From: Cercis canadensis
Lineage: Eukaryota > Streptophyta > Magnoliopsida > Fabales > Fabaceae
Direction of reading: 5' to 3'
Length of the DNA: 64,000 nucleotides
NCBI GenBank assembly: GCA_003255065.1
Contig: QAOA01003028.1
Location: forward strand, 884,351 to 948,350
Part shown: piece by piece, positions 1-10,400 of the stretch
Layout of the letters: every line of letters starts with the position of its first letter
How positions within the stretch are numbered: position 1 is the stretch's first letter
Program-made: the position numbers and the translations under genes
The notes under the pieces: generated by a model
Told to the model about the DNA's origin: nothing
The model's database searches: none
The model's input: the letters and a program-made list of their open reading frames with translations, nothing else

Positions 1-76
1 ACAAGATTGGTCCCACCAATTCCTAAACATTCTGGATTCTTCCAAAATGGCCGACTTCATATAATTCAATTTCTCA

Positions 77-112
77 TCTTTCTTCTTCTTCTTCTTCTTC
101 TTCTTTCTCTCA
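77..112 (+). repeat. CTT-rich pyrimidine tract in 5' leader of the RING gene
   Basis: A run of CTT units followed by TTTCTCTC lies about 65-100 bp before the RING-gene ATG. Such Y-patches or GA/CT tracts are common at plant core promoters and 5' UTRs. No clear TATA box is visible upstream within the window. Confidence 0.5.
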
Positions 113-175
113 ATCTTTCAATTCAATCACTGTAAATCCTAAAGCTCTTCTCGTTCTCTCTGTGAGCGATCGAAA

Positions 176-928
176 ATGTCTTCGGAAGAAGCAAATTTGT
201 CTGAATCAGTTCCTTCCCCTTCCCCAATTGTACATGAATTGGATGAGAATTTGGGTCGAAGACTGTCTCAGCTTGTCTCCAGGGTTTTCCGAAATTCGTC
301 TCGCCAAGAAAACCCACAACCAGATTCGGATCGCCGTGCTCGAATCCGGGTCATCATGCTCAACGCTTCTTCTGGAAACATGATCGTGATCGAGGGCCCC
401 AGCGATCTTGAATCCATGCTCCAAGAGCTAACAGGGAAGGCCGGGGTGTTACCGGCCACCAAGGATTCGATTGAGGCCATGCCCAGAGTGGTGGTGACTG
501 AAGAAGGCACAGACTGTTCGATTTGCTTGGAGGACTACGAAGTCGGCGGTGAAGCTAGGGAGATGCCGTGCAAGCACAGGTTCCACTCTGGGTGTATCGA
601 AAAGTGGTTGGGGATTCATGGGTCGTGCCCGATTTGCCGGTTCTTGATGCCGGTGGAGGAGGCGGAGATCAAAACCAGCAGCGCCGCCGAGGAAGACGGT
701 GGCGAGAGGGTAGAGATTGGTGAGATTGCTGAGGGGATTTTATCTGTCAGTGTATGGGTTCGAGCCCGCAGGGGTGACCCGATGGATTTGGATTCGGAGT
801 TGGTTCCTAGCTCCGGGGATACGGATTCGGATTCGGATTCTGAGTTGAATCCTAATTCGGATTCGCAAGATGGGAATTCCGGTTCTGGAGCTGATGATTC
901 GTCGATGATCCAAGACATGGAATTCTGA
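176..928 (+). CDS. MPSR1: RING-H2 E3 ubiquitin ligase, MPSR1-like
   Basis: Single-exon protein of 250 aa. It has one RING-H2 finger with the C3H2C3 pattern: C114, C117, C132, H134, H137, C140, C151 and C154. The helix residues W144 and P152-I-C-R next to the finger are those usually needed to contact an E2. The flanking text 'EAMPRVVV' before the ring and 'MPVEE' after it resembles my recollection of Arabidopsis At1g26800 (MPSR1), a cytoplasmic quality-control ligase for misfolded proteins; this orthology is inferred. There is no signal peptide or membrane segment, which fits a soluble protein. The C-terminal 45 residues are acidic and rich in Ser-Asp repeats (about 213-242), a likely casein-kinase-type phosphorylation tail. 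The ATG follows a pyrimidine-rich leader and is the first in frame. Confidence 0.9.
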   Translation: MSSEEANLSESVPSPSPIVHELDENLGRRLSQLVSRVFRNSSRQENPQPDSDRRARIRVIMLNASSGNMIVIEGPSDLESMLQELTGKAGVLPATKDSIEAMPRVVVTEEGTDCSICLEDYEVGGEAREMPCKHRFHSGCIEKWLGIHGSCPICRFLMPVEEAEIKTSSAAEEDGGERVEIGEIAEGILSVSVWVRARRGDPMDLDSELVPSSGDTDSDSDSELNPNSDSQDGNSGSGADDSSMIQDMEF

Positions 929-951
929 AGAGAATTTCTTGCTGAGCTTGT

Positions 952-1068
952 GAAGGGTCCTTTTTTTGTCTTTTTTAAATTTCCAAAAAGATTTTTTTTT
1001 TTATTTTTANGAAGGGTCCTTTTTTTTTCTTTTTTAAATTTCCAAAAAGATTTTTTTTTTTATTTTTA
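952..1068. repeat. Direct repeat of about 58 bp around a single N (assembly junction)
   Basis: The stretch 952-1009 recurs at 1011-1068 with small homopolymer differences, separated only by the N at 1010. It lies in the presumed 3' UTR of the RING gene. It is most simply two unmerged contig ends. Confidence 0.75.
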
Positions 1069-2420
1069 TTTTCAGCAGAATTAGTAGTTCATACTTCTCA
1101 AAAATACAGCTGCTAAGGATCCTTTTGTGGCAAATGAATTCTTGTAAATACAATTTAGTTTTTAGTGCCTTTTGATTCATTTTCATTATATTACATTTCT
1201 TTGGCTAAGTGTTGGTATTTGTTTTTTCTTTATTTTCCATTGAATTGCTTTACTTTGCTTGAAGTAGTTTCTCTGTAATATTCAGGAGAAGCTCTTAGCA
1301 GGTGCAGTGTCATTTCATAGAAAACTTGGTATCATTTGGATTAATTATTCTCATTGTTTTCCTCGCAAGAATAAGCTGGCTACTGATGAATACAAATCAA
1401 GCATTTTCCTCTGTAACTGGTATTGCCATTCTCAGTGGACTTGGACTGACTTGTTTTGCAATCCAAGAGGAGCTAAAAATAGTTTTTTCTAGGAGGATAA
1501 TTCAAATATCCCTTCGATTATGTTCATGTTGATGAAAATATGAGTAACTTTTTCTTGTGCAATTCAAAATTCAAATATTATTTTGGAGTGGCTGGGATGA
1601 GACTTATGAAAGGAGAAAAAAAATGTTATTTGTCGGTATGTTATTTAAATTTTAATGGAAAAGTAGTTGAACTTATATAAAGTCAACTACTAAAACTAGC
1701 AGCTAAATAAATATATAAAAAAAAAAATGCTGTTTACATTACATTTCATGCTCTCTTTCGGTGAGAATTGTCCTAAAGCTTAGTAGAACTGCATAATAAT
1801 TTATCATTTTATCGATTTTTTTTTTGTCATTAAATAAATAGAGTTTGATTTCTCAATCTCCAGGAAATTCAAACCTGAGATTTTAATTTTTTGTTGTATA
1901 TGCTTCATTCATGCCATTTTAAAATAGAGAATACAATTCTAAATGCTGCAAGGCAGAAAATACAAGAGAAAATCATAAGCTGCAATCTGCATACAGAAAC
2001 AAAATAAAAAACATATCACGAGTTTCTAGTAATAATGGATTGCCAATATATTAGTACCTTGTTATTTGTAGTTGCATGTTCAGTGATGAAAATGTATCAA
2101 GTCATTTCTTAGTAATTATTCAAGAAAATACCATGCCAGTGATGTAAAGGAGAAGCACATTCTCACGGTGAAGTCATGGACATTACTATAGATTATTATA
2201 GCCACTCTTATTTCTCTATAAACACAACTGTAATATTAAAAGACAAGTTAGTGCGAAGTCCTGGAGAAAGATATGATTTTATTATTTGAAACTCAAAAAA
2301 TGAAAAAAAAAAATTACAATATGTATTACTGAATTAGTGTATCGCTAGCCAAAAATGAAAGGGGAACAAACGCTATGGAGCATGAACTATTAAGTTAATA
2401 GGTCTAAGACAATTTTGTCA
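1069..2420. other. Intergenic region, no gene recognised
   Basis: AT-rich sequence between the RING gene and the convergent PPR gene. Open frames near 1302-1532 have no recognisable motif, and codon choice looks random. The first few hundred bases probably hold the RING 3' UTR. Confidence 0.6.
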
Positions 2421-4538
2421 TCACCAATAATCGCCACAAGAACAACTTCCATTTCTGAAATGGTGGAATCTGCTAGCATCTCTCACCACAATTTCTCTTC
2501 CTGTAACCATGGCTATATATTTTATTGCATTATGGCAGTCACCACATATGCGATGGCTCTGAGTAATCTGCAAAGGAGTCCACCCTGGGGTATTGATCAG
2601 CCCAAAAGCTATTGCTAACTTTTCACTGTGGTATGATAATAGACGCTGTTCCTCTTCATCCACATCAGGAAGCAGAGTTTTGTTCTCCACAAAGTAACCA
2701 TGCTTTGCTATCTCTAGCATCAGGTTATCCACTTTTTGGTAAATTTCCTTTGTTTGGGCATGGGACTTATCTCCAGACAGGAATGCATATGGCTGTTTTT
2801 TAACTTCAATCCAGCTACATGCTGGAAGCATTCTTAAACCTTTCCTCTTTAGGGTCTGAACAACACCAGCAGCTTCCTTCAATTTGCCAGCATTGTTGTA
2901 TATATTCAAGAGCACCACATAATTACTCAGTTTTTCAGGTTCCATCCCATAGAGTTTTTCAGCTGCAAATTTTCCAAGCTCTAGATTCTCATGCATTCGG
3001 CATGCTGTCAGCAATGCTGCCCACATATTTGTTGTTGGTTTGAAAGGAGCGCTTCTTATCAGTGCAAAAGCCTCATCCAAAAGGCCCTCTCGACCTAATA
3101 ACTCGATCATACACGCATAGTGCATTGCTCGGGGCTTAATCTTGTTATCTCTGCTCATAGATTGAAAAATCTCCCAACCCTGCTCCAATAATCCTGAATA
3201 GCTACAAGCAGACAAGACAGCGAGAAAAGTGACATGGTTGGGAATCATCCTTTCTCGAAGCATCAGCTCAAACATCTCTACTGCTTCATCTCCCTGACCA
3301 TGATTGCCGTATCCAGCAATCAATGCATTCCACGATATAACATTCTTGCAGGGCATCCTGTCAAAAACATTCCGAGCATCTTCCATCCTACCCCATTTGC
3401 AATAGAAGTCCACAAGTGCTGTGTTTGCTACTATATCTGAACCAAAACCATGACGAACCAGTGCAGCATGAGCTTGTTTTGCATGTTCTAATGAAGCCAA
3501 CCTTGTACATATTCTTACAACTATTGAAAAAGTAAAATGGTCCATTTTAACACCACAGTCACGCATCTCATAATACATACAAAGAGCTTCCTCAGTATAA
3601 CCATGAAGCGCATAACCAGCAATAATAGAATTCCATCCTACGGTAGTCTTCTCTGGCATTTGATCAAATACAAATTGAGCATCTTCAATACTGCCACACT
3701 TGCTATACATGTCAATCAGTGCACAAGATACAAAGATATCATCAACCACACCCATTTTCAAAGCACAAGAATGAATTTGTCTTCCCACACAAATAAGACC
3801 TAATCCTGCAGATGCCCGAACCATGGTAGCAAATGTGCGAGACCCACCATCAGAGAACTCTTCCCACATAATTAAAAACAACCGAAAAGCTTCAAAGTAG
3901 TTTCCAGAGTCCACTAGTCCTGTAATCATTGTGTTCCAGGACAAGAAGTTCCTCTCCAGCATTTCACCGAACAGTTTGCGTGCATCAACCATCAAACCAC
4001 ATTTCACGTGCATGAGCAACACCCTGTTCCTCATATACAGATCTGGCTCAAACCCATTACTGATCATGTAATTGAACACCCTCTTAACGCCTCTGATCGA
4101 TTTCAATCCAATGCAGGCACTCACCAACGCATCATACGTGCTACCACCCACGTCATAACCACCTCGAAGCTCAAAAATTTCAAACAATTCCAGTGCCTCT
4201 CTGTACCTATTACACAAAACCAGCTTCTCTATCTGACTACACAACCCTGGGCTGGGTTTTTTTATCTGGGCATTCTCTAACACTGGTTCTTGTCTTCCCT
4301 CAAAACCAATTTTCGAAGGTTTTGGCATTGGCCGGGGACGTAGCCCTTGCTCCATGGAAGAAGAATTGATTTGGGAAAATGGGTTCCTCCATTTCCTTCT
4401 ATTTAACGAGAAGCAATACCCAGAAAATAAACCTTTATTCTTAAAACTCTTGGAATCGGAGGAAGAAAAGGGAAAGCTTTGAATTTGATCAAGTGTTAAA
4501 CTTTGGAAACGTGAGAGTGGGATTTCCATGATTGCCAA
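2421..4538 (-). CDS. EMB3141: PLS-DYW pentatricopeptide repeat protein, EMB3141-like (organelle RNA editing factor)
   Basis: Intronless ORF of 705 aa. The fourth codon is also Met (genomic 4529) and begins MEIPLSR, which matches the start I recall for Arabidopsis At5g50390 (EMB3141), so 4529 is the more likely start (702 aa). The N-terminus is Ser/Arg-rich and lacks acidic residues at first, as in a plastid or mitochondrial transit peptide. Repeats of the P-L-S type run from about residue 90 to 560 (for example 'FVSCALIDMYSKCGSIEDA' and 'VSWNALIAGYGNHGQGDEA'), followed by E/E+ motifs and a complete DYW deaminase domain. The HxE zinc site is in YHSEKLAIAFGL, the CxxCH is in GDCHNAIKYI, and the protein ends in GDYW. 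Proteins of this class carry out C-to-U editing of organelle transcripts. All catalytic residues are present. Confidence 0.93.
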   Translation of the reverse strand: MAIMEIPLSRFQSLTLDQIQSFPFSSSDSKSFKNKGLFSGYCFSLNRRKWRNPFSQINSSSMEQGLRPRPMPKPSKIGFEGRQEPVLENAQIKKPSPGLCSQIEKLVLCNRYREALELFEIFELRGGYDVGGSTYDALVSACIGLKSIRGVKRVFNYMISNGFEPDLYMRNRVLLMHVKCGLMVDARKLFGEMLERNFLSWNTMITGLVDSGNYFEAFRLFLIMWEEFSDGGSRTFATMVRASAGLGLICVGRQIHSCALKMGVVDDIFVSCALIDMYSKCGSIEDAQFVFDQMPEKTTVGWNSIIAGYALHGYTEEALCMYYEMRDCGVKMDHFTFSIVVRICTRLASLEHAKQAHAALVRHGFGSDIVANTALVDFYCKWGRMEDARNVFDRMPCKNVISWNALIAGYGNHGQGDEAVEMFELMLRERMIPNHVTFLAVLSACSYSGLLEQGWEIFQSMSRDNKIKPRAMHYACMIELLGREGLLDEAFALIRSAPFKPTTNMWAALLTACRMHENLELGKFAAEKLYGMEPEKLSNYVVLLNIYNNAGKLKEAAGVVQTLKRKGLRMLPACSWIEVKKQPYAFLSGDKSHAQTKEIYQKVDNLMLEIAKHGYFVENKTLLPDVDEEEQRLLSYHSEKLAIAFGLINTPGWTPLQITQSHRICGDCHNAIKYIAMVTGREIVVRDASRFHHFRNGSCSCGDYW

Positions 4539-4935
4539 TTACAAGCAAATGAAGAAGAGATAAGAAGAATGGAGAATGGAATCTACCTGGAGAGAACACA
4601 GAGGGGTCTCTGGCAAGTTGGAGAAATAGGAGAAGAACAATGTGGAAAAGTGTTTGTAGGTGTGACTTCATAGTTCATATTCTTGAGGAGAAAATGTGGC
4701 GTCTGATGAGAAGGGTAGTAGAAAGGGTCTGCATCGGGGGATCCGCCAGAGTTAGGAGTAGGTAGGTTTGGCAGTTGCAAGTAGCAAATGACCATCGGGA
4801 TCTATCTACACCAAAACAACGATCCAAATATCCTAAGATACGCTCGATAGTTTTTGGTTCGATCTGGATCCAGTTAAGTTATACGACACATGGCACATGT
4901 TTATTCTCAAGTTTGAATACTTTAGACAAAAGATC

Positions 4936-5278
4936 AAAAAAGTTTTAAAGATGAGGGTGCGATCATACCAGCACTAATGTACCAGATCCCATCAGAACTC
5001 CGTAGTTAAGCGTGCTTGGGCGAGAGTAGTACTAGGATGGGTGACCTTCTGGGAAGTCTTCGTGCTGCACCTCTTTAAAAAAACTAACAAGCGTGTAGAT
5101 CAGCTGGTAAGGGATTGTTTTATCTTAACCAAAGGTCTCGAGTTCGAGCCTTTGGAAATGCAGTTGCGTCTATTGGGAGAGCTTTACCACCCTTGTAGTC
5201 CTTTCTGGCTTGAAACTGGATTAGTCGGACAAAACCCGAACACCGGTGGATAACCAAAAAAAAAAAAGTTTTAAAGAT
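4936..5278 (+). mobile_element. Composite SINE with 5S rRNA head plus tRNA-like module and A-tail
   Basis: One retroposon (4953-5261) is bracketed by a 17-bp direct repeat, AAAAAAGTTTTAAAGAT, at 4936-4952 and 5262-5278. Inside, in order, are a nearly full-length 5S rRNA (4955-5075), a tRNA-like module with an A-box-like CAGCTGGTAAGG (5101-5112) and a B-box-like GAGTTCGAGCC (5140-5150), an unrelated 3' body with GGATTAGTC (5219-5227), and an A-tail. Because the duplication brackets both modules, the 5S and tRNA parts moved together as one unit. Both pol III promoters are recognisable. The tail overlaps the right duplication, so the exact 3' end is uncertain by several bases. Confidence 0.85.
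4955..5075 (+). rRNA. 5S rRNA-derived head of the SINE (not a normal 5S gene)
   Basis: 121 bp matching the plant 5S rRNA along its whole length, from GGGTGCGATCATACCAGCAC to the GCACC end. The A box (about 5005-5020), intermediate element and C box (about 5033-5050) are preserved. Differences from the canonical plant sequence as I remember it are mostly C-to-T or G-to-A, as expected from decay of methylated cytosines. It is a single copy outside any tandem 5S array and lies within a retroposon, so it is a SINE module or pseudogene rather than a working rRNA gene. Confidence 0.85.
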
Positions 5279-6016
5279 AATTTTTTTTTTTTTTTGTTTT
5301 CTAAGAAATGGTGTTTAATTTTTTAGTGTGAGATTAATCTCTTCTCAAATTTTAACTAGTAGAATTTGATCCACATAAAACTTAATTTATCAATTTAACA
5401 TTTTTTAAAGAGGTATTATCATTTATTATGAGATTAAAATATTCATCAATTTTATGTAATTATTTTATTTATATATATAATAAAAAAATTATATATTTTA
5501 TATATGATATTTATCTCACGTATCACTAATAAATATTTTCATCATTTCATCTGTGTAGCAAACCCTTAATAATTATCTCAAATTATTTTTCTTATCTACA
5601 TGTTTTTGATATGTACTCCAAACTACTTGTTTTGTTTGTCCACAAACTTTACTTAAACCACGCTTTACAATGTAAAATTTAAAATGGATAAATCCATTGT
5701 TGAACCAAACAAGCTCAGCCTTTTGTTTTTGCATCAAGTTCAATGAAAAAATAGATTATGAAGGATGGTAAATTGCAAGAGAAGAGGTTTACTTTTTCCT
5801 TGTGGTCAACGTAAAAGAAAAAAAAAATAGAAAGTATTTTCAACTACTTCCATTGACTTTTTTTTGTTGTAAAATTAAAAATATACCACAAATTAATATA
5901 GATAATAGAAAAAATCAAATATAGTTAAATGTGTGGTACTAAATTAAGGTAATTCATGCTTCTTACAAGTGTTTTATTGTGTCCCATCAAGTATAGTAAG
6001 TTTTAGACGCATAAAT
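5279..6016. other. Intergenic AT-rich region, no gene recognised
   Basis: Very AT-rich with homopolymer runs. I see no coding frame with a recognisable motif. Confidence 0.5.
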
Positions 6017-6359
6017 TAGTATTGTCAAAACGAGTTAATCCAGTTTAAACGAGCATAGTAAAAAAAAGCTTAATTTTAATCGGGACTAAAAATAAGGCCC
6101 AAGCTTGGCCCTGTTAGTTTCGTTTAATAATTTGGTTGGCTCGATTTATATTATTTTTAAAATAAAAATAGGAAAAATTAATTAAAAATAGAAAAATAAA
6201 AAGAAAAAATTTGAGTTAAAACTAGGCTCGCTCGTTTAATAATCAGGTTGGGCCTAAAAAGCTTATTTTAATGGGGTCTCCAAATTCAAATTCAAACTCA
6301 ATTTTATATAAGCTAAACCTAATTATTAAACGAGATTAGCTCAAAATTGATAATACTAT
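6017..6359. mobile_element. hAT-like MITE
   Basis: The ends form an inverted pair, TAGTATTGTC at the left and TAGTATTATC read on the minus strand from 6358. The subterminal regions are rich in GGCCCAAGC/GGGCC-type words, as in plant hAT elements. The flanks share GCATAA, an imperfect match to an 8-bp target duplication. There is no transposase frame. Confidence 0.5.
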
Positions 6360-7019
6360 GCATAACCTTTATGATACAACAGCTTAATAACCACATTATT
6401 TATTCTTCAAATCTTGTACAAGCAAGAGGACACGACCCTAAAGTTCCAACATTTTTTAAAGGTAAATCTATAATGCCAAAGCTTTCTTATGGTCTTTTTG
6501 AAGTTTTGGTGTTTTCCAAAAGTCTAATTTGACTAAACAGTTCTATATTATGTTTTAAGGATGACTACGATCAAAAGGGAAGAAAAATTACATTTTAACT
6601 TAATAATCACGGTTGACTTGTTACACTTAACATCCTATTTCTGAGACACTTGTTATTTATAGATGCATCACTTCTCTATCCTCTCTTTTTCCCCTCTCAT
6701 ACACGTAAATCATTTTTCCTAATTTCATTCAAAAATAAAAACAACTCAAAAAATTATTATTAATTATCCATTTTTAAAATTTTAATTATGATGATAATAA
6801 AAAGGGATTAACATGCACTGGCGATGCTTATAAATCAGTCGGCCGTCAAGGTCGGCAAGGTCATGAGATAGAAATGAGGTTGGCCACTTGCTTAGTGTAT
6901 AGCTCGGGCTGGGTTGGGTATTCCGTGTTAAAAGATGCTAATAATCTTATTCTAAGGAACACTTATATATTTTATCATAAAAGTTGATATTAAAATTTTA
7001 AGTAATTTTATTACATTAG

Positions 7020-7187
7020 GAAAATATGTGATACTTTTATAATGTAGCGATGAGAATTGTTGATACGAAAAATAATTAATATTGACCATTAAAAATAAAC
7101 GGCCAATATTAAACGTTCTTACATCAATAATTGTCATGTTATATGTCTGAGAAGTATTACATACTTCTTTGATATGTGAGAAACCTC
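7020..7187. repeat. Hairpin MITE, family B copy 1
   Basis: Imperfect inverted repeat. The core words TAATTAATATTGACC and TCAATAATTGTCATGTTA recur in the elements near 34.4 kb and 48.3 kb. All three are about 160-175 bp, non-coding, and end in a GATATGTGAGAAA-like segment. Confidence 0.6.
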
Positions 7188-9662
7188 CTAAATTTTTATT
7201 AAGATTTAGTTAGGTGAAATTTTGAAAAAAAATAAACTACCTCAAAAATATAAAGAGAAGATAATATTACTATTATTTTACAAATATAATTTTTTGTTAT
7301 CTCCTTCTTCTATTCTTTATCGAGAAATATTACATGAGACAAAATTATCCACAAATTGTATAAACGACATAGGTGGAATCTGTTCTGTTGGGGCTTGACT
7401 CTAAATCAGGATTCCATGTTGCTACCTATATCTACATTATTTCGGTTTGTTAATTTGGTCAAAGTTTTCATTTTAAATAGCACTGATATTTTTTCTCTTA
7501 GTTTGAAACACTCTTCTTTTTGTTTCCCTTTTAATCAATCACTTATTAGTTGGCATTGATTTGTTAGGATAATTGCTAACGAATTGGTCCTATTTCCTAA
7601 TTATTATTTTATTTTCACTTTTATTTTCCTTTATAATCAATCAGTAGTTAGTTGATATTGATTTTTTCGTTCACAAATTGGTGTTCTTTACTAATCATTT
7701 TTTTTTATTTCACNACTAATCATTTTTTTTTTATTTCACTAGAAAGTTTGGTATTTTTCTCGGTATACATAGTGAAAGTAACATAAAATCCACGAGAATA
7801 CATGTTTTCAGTGGGCAATAACAAGAAAAAAGATATAATTAAGCAGATTATTTAACCTTGGTTCTCTTTTATAGCCTTAGGCTAAAAAATTATCACACTA
7901 TTCATCCCATTTTTAAAAGTGTGCTTGGTGCGGTGAAAAATGATAAGGTGAAAATTCGAGATAACAATCATTTTCATTTCACAATTGCTATACCTTCTTT
8001 TTTTTTTTTTTTTTTTTTTTTTTNTTTTTTTCAATTTTGCGTCCTCTATACCAAATATCAAGGAGTGAAAGCCAATTAGTACCATTTCATATGCAAAACC
8101 TCATGAGGACTCACTTCAGATTAGATCATCCATTAAGAATAGCTAATTCACTTGTAAAGGAAGAGAGGATATTAAACTACACAACACGTTTGAAACACAT
8201 TAAGATTTTGCAGAAGATCTTTCATTGAATGACAACTTGAAAACAGAAGGAAAAATTATTCGACCAAGCTCGAATTGCGCAAGGCATTTGACACTACACG
8301 GTTGTTTTGCACATTTTACAAGCAAGAGAGACAGAATCTTGTATATATCATAAACAATCAAATCACACATGATACAGAATAATGCAGTAACCTACGGTTA
8401 GCTCAGTGGATTATTAATTAACAACAAGATCTTACCACACATGTTGTTCTAATCAGGTGGTTGTTCCACTTCCATCTGAGAACTGCATATAAACTTCTCC
8501 CTTCAATTACCCATCAACATTGGAAGAGCTTCACCTGCGTCATAAACTTAAATTAGGTTACCGCAAATGAAAAAGGCATCAATCTAATGTTGATCACATT
8601 TTAATACCATCTTAGCACACCAAGAGAAAGTAGATTGAATAGCTATATTAGAACATGTCGCTATGAAAATGTGGAAAAGTCTCGGTATAAACAAGTTTCG
8701 GTAATAGCTGGAAAGAATATGGTGTCAGATAGAAAACCAAATATCACCTTTCAGGGTTGAAGTCCAGATTGTATTATTGTATTTATACAAATAGAACTCA
8801 AGATAAAGGATAACTAGCTGTATAATAAGAACAGGACACCAGATGCAACATAGCAGACAAATGTTCAATGCTCATAGTACCAGACACAACACAACTACAA
8901 ATAAGAGACATGCATAAAAGGAAAAATCAAAAGCCTGAAACTTATTCATATCCGAGACTTCAATTTTCTTACAGAAGAATTCAAATAGGCTGCCAAAGTT
9001 TGAGGGTACCTGTTGAATATGTTGTTGCATACTTGAGCATTTGAGTCCATGGAAGCAACATCTTAGGCAACCTCTCCCAGAAATACAGTAGCAAGCCAGG
9101 CAATGAAACAATTTACACAGTTAATGATGGTCAAGTTGACAACTGCTGCTGATAATGTACATCAGAATTGAACGGCAAAATCAAGTAAGAAAAGCAAATA
9201 TTGAAGTTCAATGAAACTGTTTGAAGATTAGAACTTGACAAGGCTCAGATGTATATCCATAATACCAGAACAACAATTTACTCTGTTCCGACCTGCAACT
9301 TATAAGAAGTTTGCAACTTTAAAAACAATCATCATAAAAAAAAATTAAAAAAAAAAGAGAGTAGTATCCATAAGAAATAATAGATTTCAAAAACCTGAAA
9401 CAAAAACTTTTAAAAAACAGTAATTTTTTAATACTAGCAAAGTAAGTCAAATAAAGGATTCTTATATATTCCCTGGTATAACCAACTGTGTATGATCCAT
9501 AGTTCCTTACAAATTATTGCCAAAGGCTTATTTAAAGACAGGCTAGATCCCTATTAGATTGAGCAGCGAAGGTACCCTACTCCTCTGCATCAGGACTACA
9601 TTCATTCTGTATTTGATTATGCCATGGTATCTGACTATAAATTAAAGGGCTTGTTATCATTC
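7188..9662. other. Intergenic / possible spliced 3' UTR of the downstream minus-strand gene
   Basis: No ORF with recognisable motifs. Short direct repeats around the N at 7714 (24 and 25 bp) and a poly-T run with the N at 8024 mark assembly junctions. On the minus strand, GT/AG-like boundaries are visible (donor-like CAACAG/GTACCC near 9010, acceptor-like GACGCAG/GTGAAG near 8535). The transcript of the membrane-protein gene ending at 9663 could therefore have spliced untranslated 3' exons. This is speculative. Confidence 0.35.
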
Positions 9663-10361
9663 CTACTTCTTGATCTTTCGAATCTTCTTGGGACCCGGAA
9701 CTTCTAATCTACCAACAGAACACCCACACCTTGCTCGGAGAATAAGAACAGCTCTTCCATTAGTGGGTGCCATCTTCTTGAGTTCAGCTTCCAGTTCCCT
9801 GTGATGATCACGAGGCAGTTCAAAAAGGCCCTTCTTGACTGCTGCATCCTTGGCCAATGAAGGTGAATTCTTCACACAATCCTCTGTCTCCAACTGAATG
9901 TCAAATTCAGCTGCCTTTCTGAGCCCTTTGCAATTGGGATTCCCGCATTTTCTACTTGTACAAGCCACAACTCCCCAGGTAGCCAATGCAGCACAGAAAA
10001 CGCTAAGTCCTATTGAAAGGTAGATCGTAGGAGCAAGATAAACCTCCTCTTTCACCAAATAGAGAATTGAACCAGCAATCTGAATAGACTCAGTTATCAC
10101 AAACTGAATGTATGGGAATAAAAGGAACCCACAAGCGCAAATTACAGCAATGAATATCACAACATCCGCGACCGCCGATCGAGATCGGTGGCAAGGGGGA
10201 ATTTGCAGGGAATTTGCAGAATTGGGTGTCTTTCTATTCCGCTGAATGTTATTGTTTTGCCTCGATTTTGAACTGAAATCAGCAGAACACACAGAATTGG
10301 CCATGACTGGAGGTGGGTCAACGGACTTGCAGAGCGAGATTGAGCTATGGAAATAGACCAT
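9663..10361 (-). CDS. Two-pass membrane protein, 'ribosomal protein L34e superfamily' type (At5g19025-like)
   Basis: Single-exon protein of 232 aa if started at the Met that gives MVYFHSSISLCKSVD; the open frame extends 13 codons further upstream, to 10400. I recall the MVYFHSS start from Arabidopsis At5g19025-like proteins, so I chose it. There are two hydrophobic spans, at about residues 65-90 and 109-134. A Cys-rich linker follows, CTSRKCGNPNCKGLRKAAEF, with C134, C139 and C144, then a conserved soluble tail containing GLFELPRDHHRELEAELKKM and a basic C-terminus (KKIRKIKK). Databases label this family 'L34e superfamily', but it has no obvious ribosomal role; the Cys pattern suggests a metal-binding knuckle. 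The function is unknown. It is likely an endomembrane protein with a cytosolic C-terminus. Confidence 0.82.
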   Translation of the reverse strand: MVYFHSSISLCKSVDPPPVMANSVCSADFSSKSRQNNNIQRNRKTPNSANSLQIPPCHRSRSAVADVVIFIAVICACGFLLFPYIQFVITESIQIAGSILYLVKEEVYLAPTIYLSIGLSVFCAALATWGVVACTSRKCGNPNCKGLRKAAEFDIQLETEDCVKNSPSLAKDAAVKKGLFELPRDHHRELEAELKKMAPTNGRAVLILRARCGCSVGRLEVPGPKKIRKIKK

Positions 10362-10400
10362 TTCAAATAGAACCCAGAAATTGAATCCAATCCAATCCAA

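Noticed and set aside
1302-1532. 76-aa frame downstream of the RING gene
   Set aside because: Overlapping random frames in probable 3' flanking DNA, no motif.
4955-5075. Functional 5S rRNA gene
   Set aside because: It lies inside a retroposon with target repeats, is single copy, and carries several substitutions. It is kept only as a SINE module.
7858-8079. Short frames through the poly-T/N tract
   Set aside because: They depend on a homopolymer with an N; not credible coding sequence.
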